Shown in pieces: positions 5,838-5,895 of a DNA stretch of 5,895 bases (within the stretch, counting starts at the first letter, position 1; every line of letters starts with the position of its first letter). The stretch covers positions 1 through 5,895 of the forward strand of contig JBCCWR010000134.1 in the NCBI GenBank assembly GCA_039193385.1. Reading direction: 5' to 3'. The stretch comes from JBCCWR01 sp039193385 (GTDB taxonomy: Bacteria > Verrucomicrobiota > Verrucomicrobiia > Methylacidiphilales > JBCCWR01). A program made the position numbers and the translations under genes. The notes beneath the pieces were generated by a model. That model saw only the letters and a list, made by a program, of their open reading frames with translations, made no database searches and was not told the origin of the DNA.

Positions 5838-5895
5838 TGCGGTCAAACTCAAGAGCGACGTGCGCTTAGATAGCTATAGAGAAGGAAAGCCAGAA

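Noticed and set aside
5838..5852. A TTG start adding five residues to the hydrolase
   Set aside because: The ATG at 5837 sits directly before the conserved first beta-strand, and no ribosome binding site favours the TTG.
1..5895. Mobile elements, CRISPR arrays, tRNA or rRNA genes, defence or toxin-antitoxin systems
   Set aside because: No transposase, regularly spaced repeats, terminal repeats, cloverleaf sequences or recognisable defence proteins were seen; the window reads as ordinary chromosome.

Overview
This looks like ordinary chromosomal DNA from a free-living, heterotrophic bacterium, at moderate to slightly low GC. My best guess is the Verrucomicrobiota (Opitutae-like). The basis is an unusually short, eukaryotic-type (type II) glutamine synthetase, a secreted heparinase II/III-family polysaccharide lyase and weak Shine-Dalgarno sequences. 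This is inference from family knowledge; there is no rRNA or other marker in the window to confirm it.

Layout. Bases 1-463 (minus strand) hold the N-terminal part of a kinase-fold protein cut off by the window edge. A 162-base divergent intergenic region follows. It carries a good match to a sigma-54 (-24/-12) promoter at 521-537 and overlaps a doubtful 38-codon reading frame at 491-607. Next is the type II glutamine synthetase gene (626-1639), closed by a perfect 13-bp hairpin terminator (1680-1709).

Bases 1772-5118 hold four closely spaced plus-strand genes, probably one transcription unit: a small two-helix membrane protein, a secreted heparinase II/III-like lyase, a gamma-carbonic-anhydrase-like hexapeptide protein and nucleoside diphosphate kinase. 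The gaps between them are 13, 18 and 46 bases. After a convergent intergenic region with several inverted repeats (5119-5237), a minus-strand alpha/beta hydrolase (lipase family, 5238-5837) runs towards the operon. Its upstream region reaches the end of the window.

How the genes relate. Glutamine synthetase assimilates ammonium, and the sigma-54-like site fits nitrogen-controlled transcription. The lyase would cut uronic-acid-containing polysaccharides outside the cytoplasm. The hexapeptide protein and Ndk are housekeeping-type enzymes with no evident functional link to the lyase. I found no mobile element, CRISPR array, tRNA, rRNA or defence system, and no convincing novel multi-gene system. 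The observations most worth checking are the sigma-54-type promoter with its overlapping small reading frame, the truncated kinase-like gene, and the substrate of the lyase.
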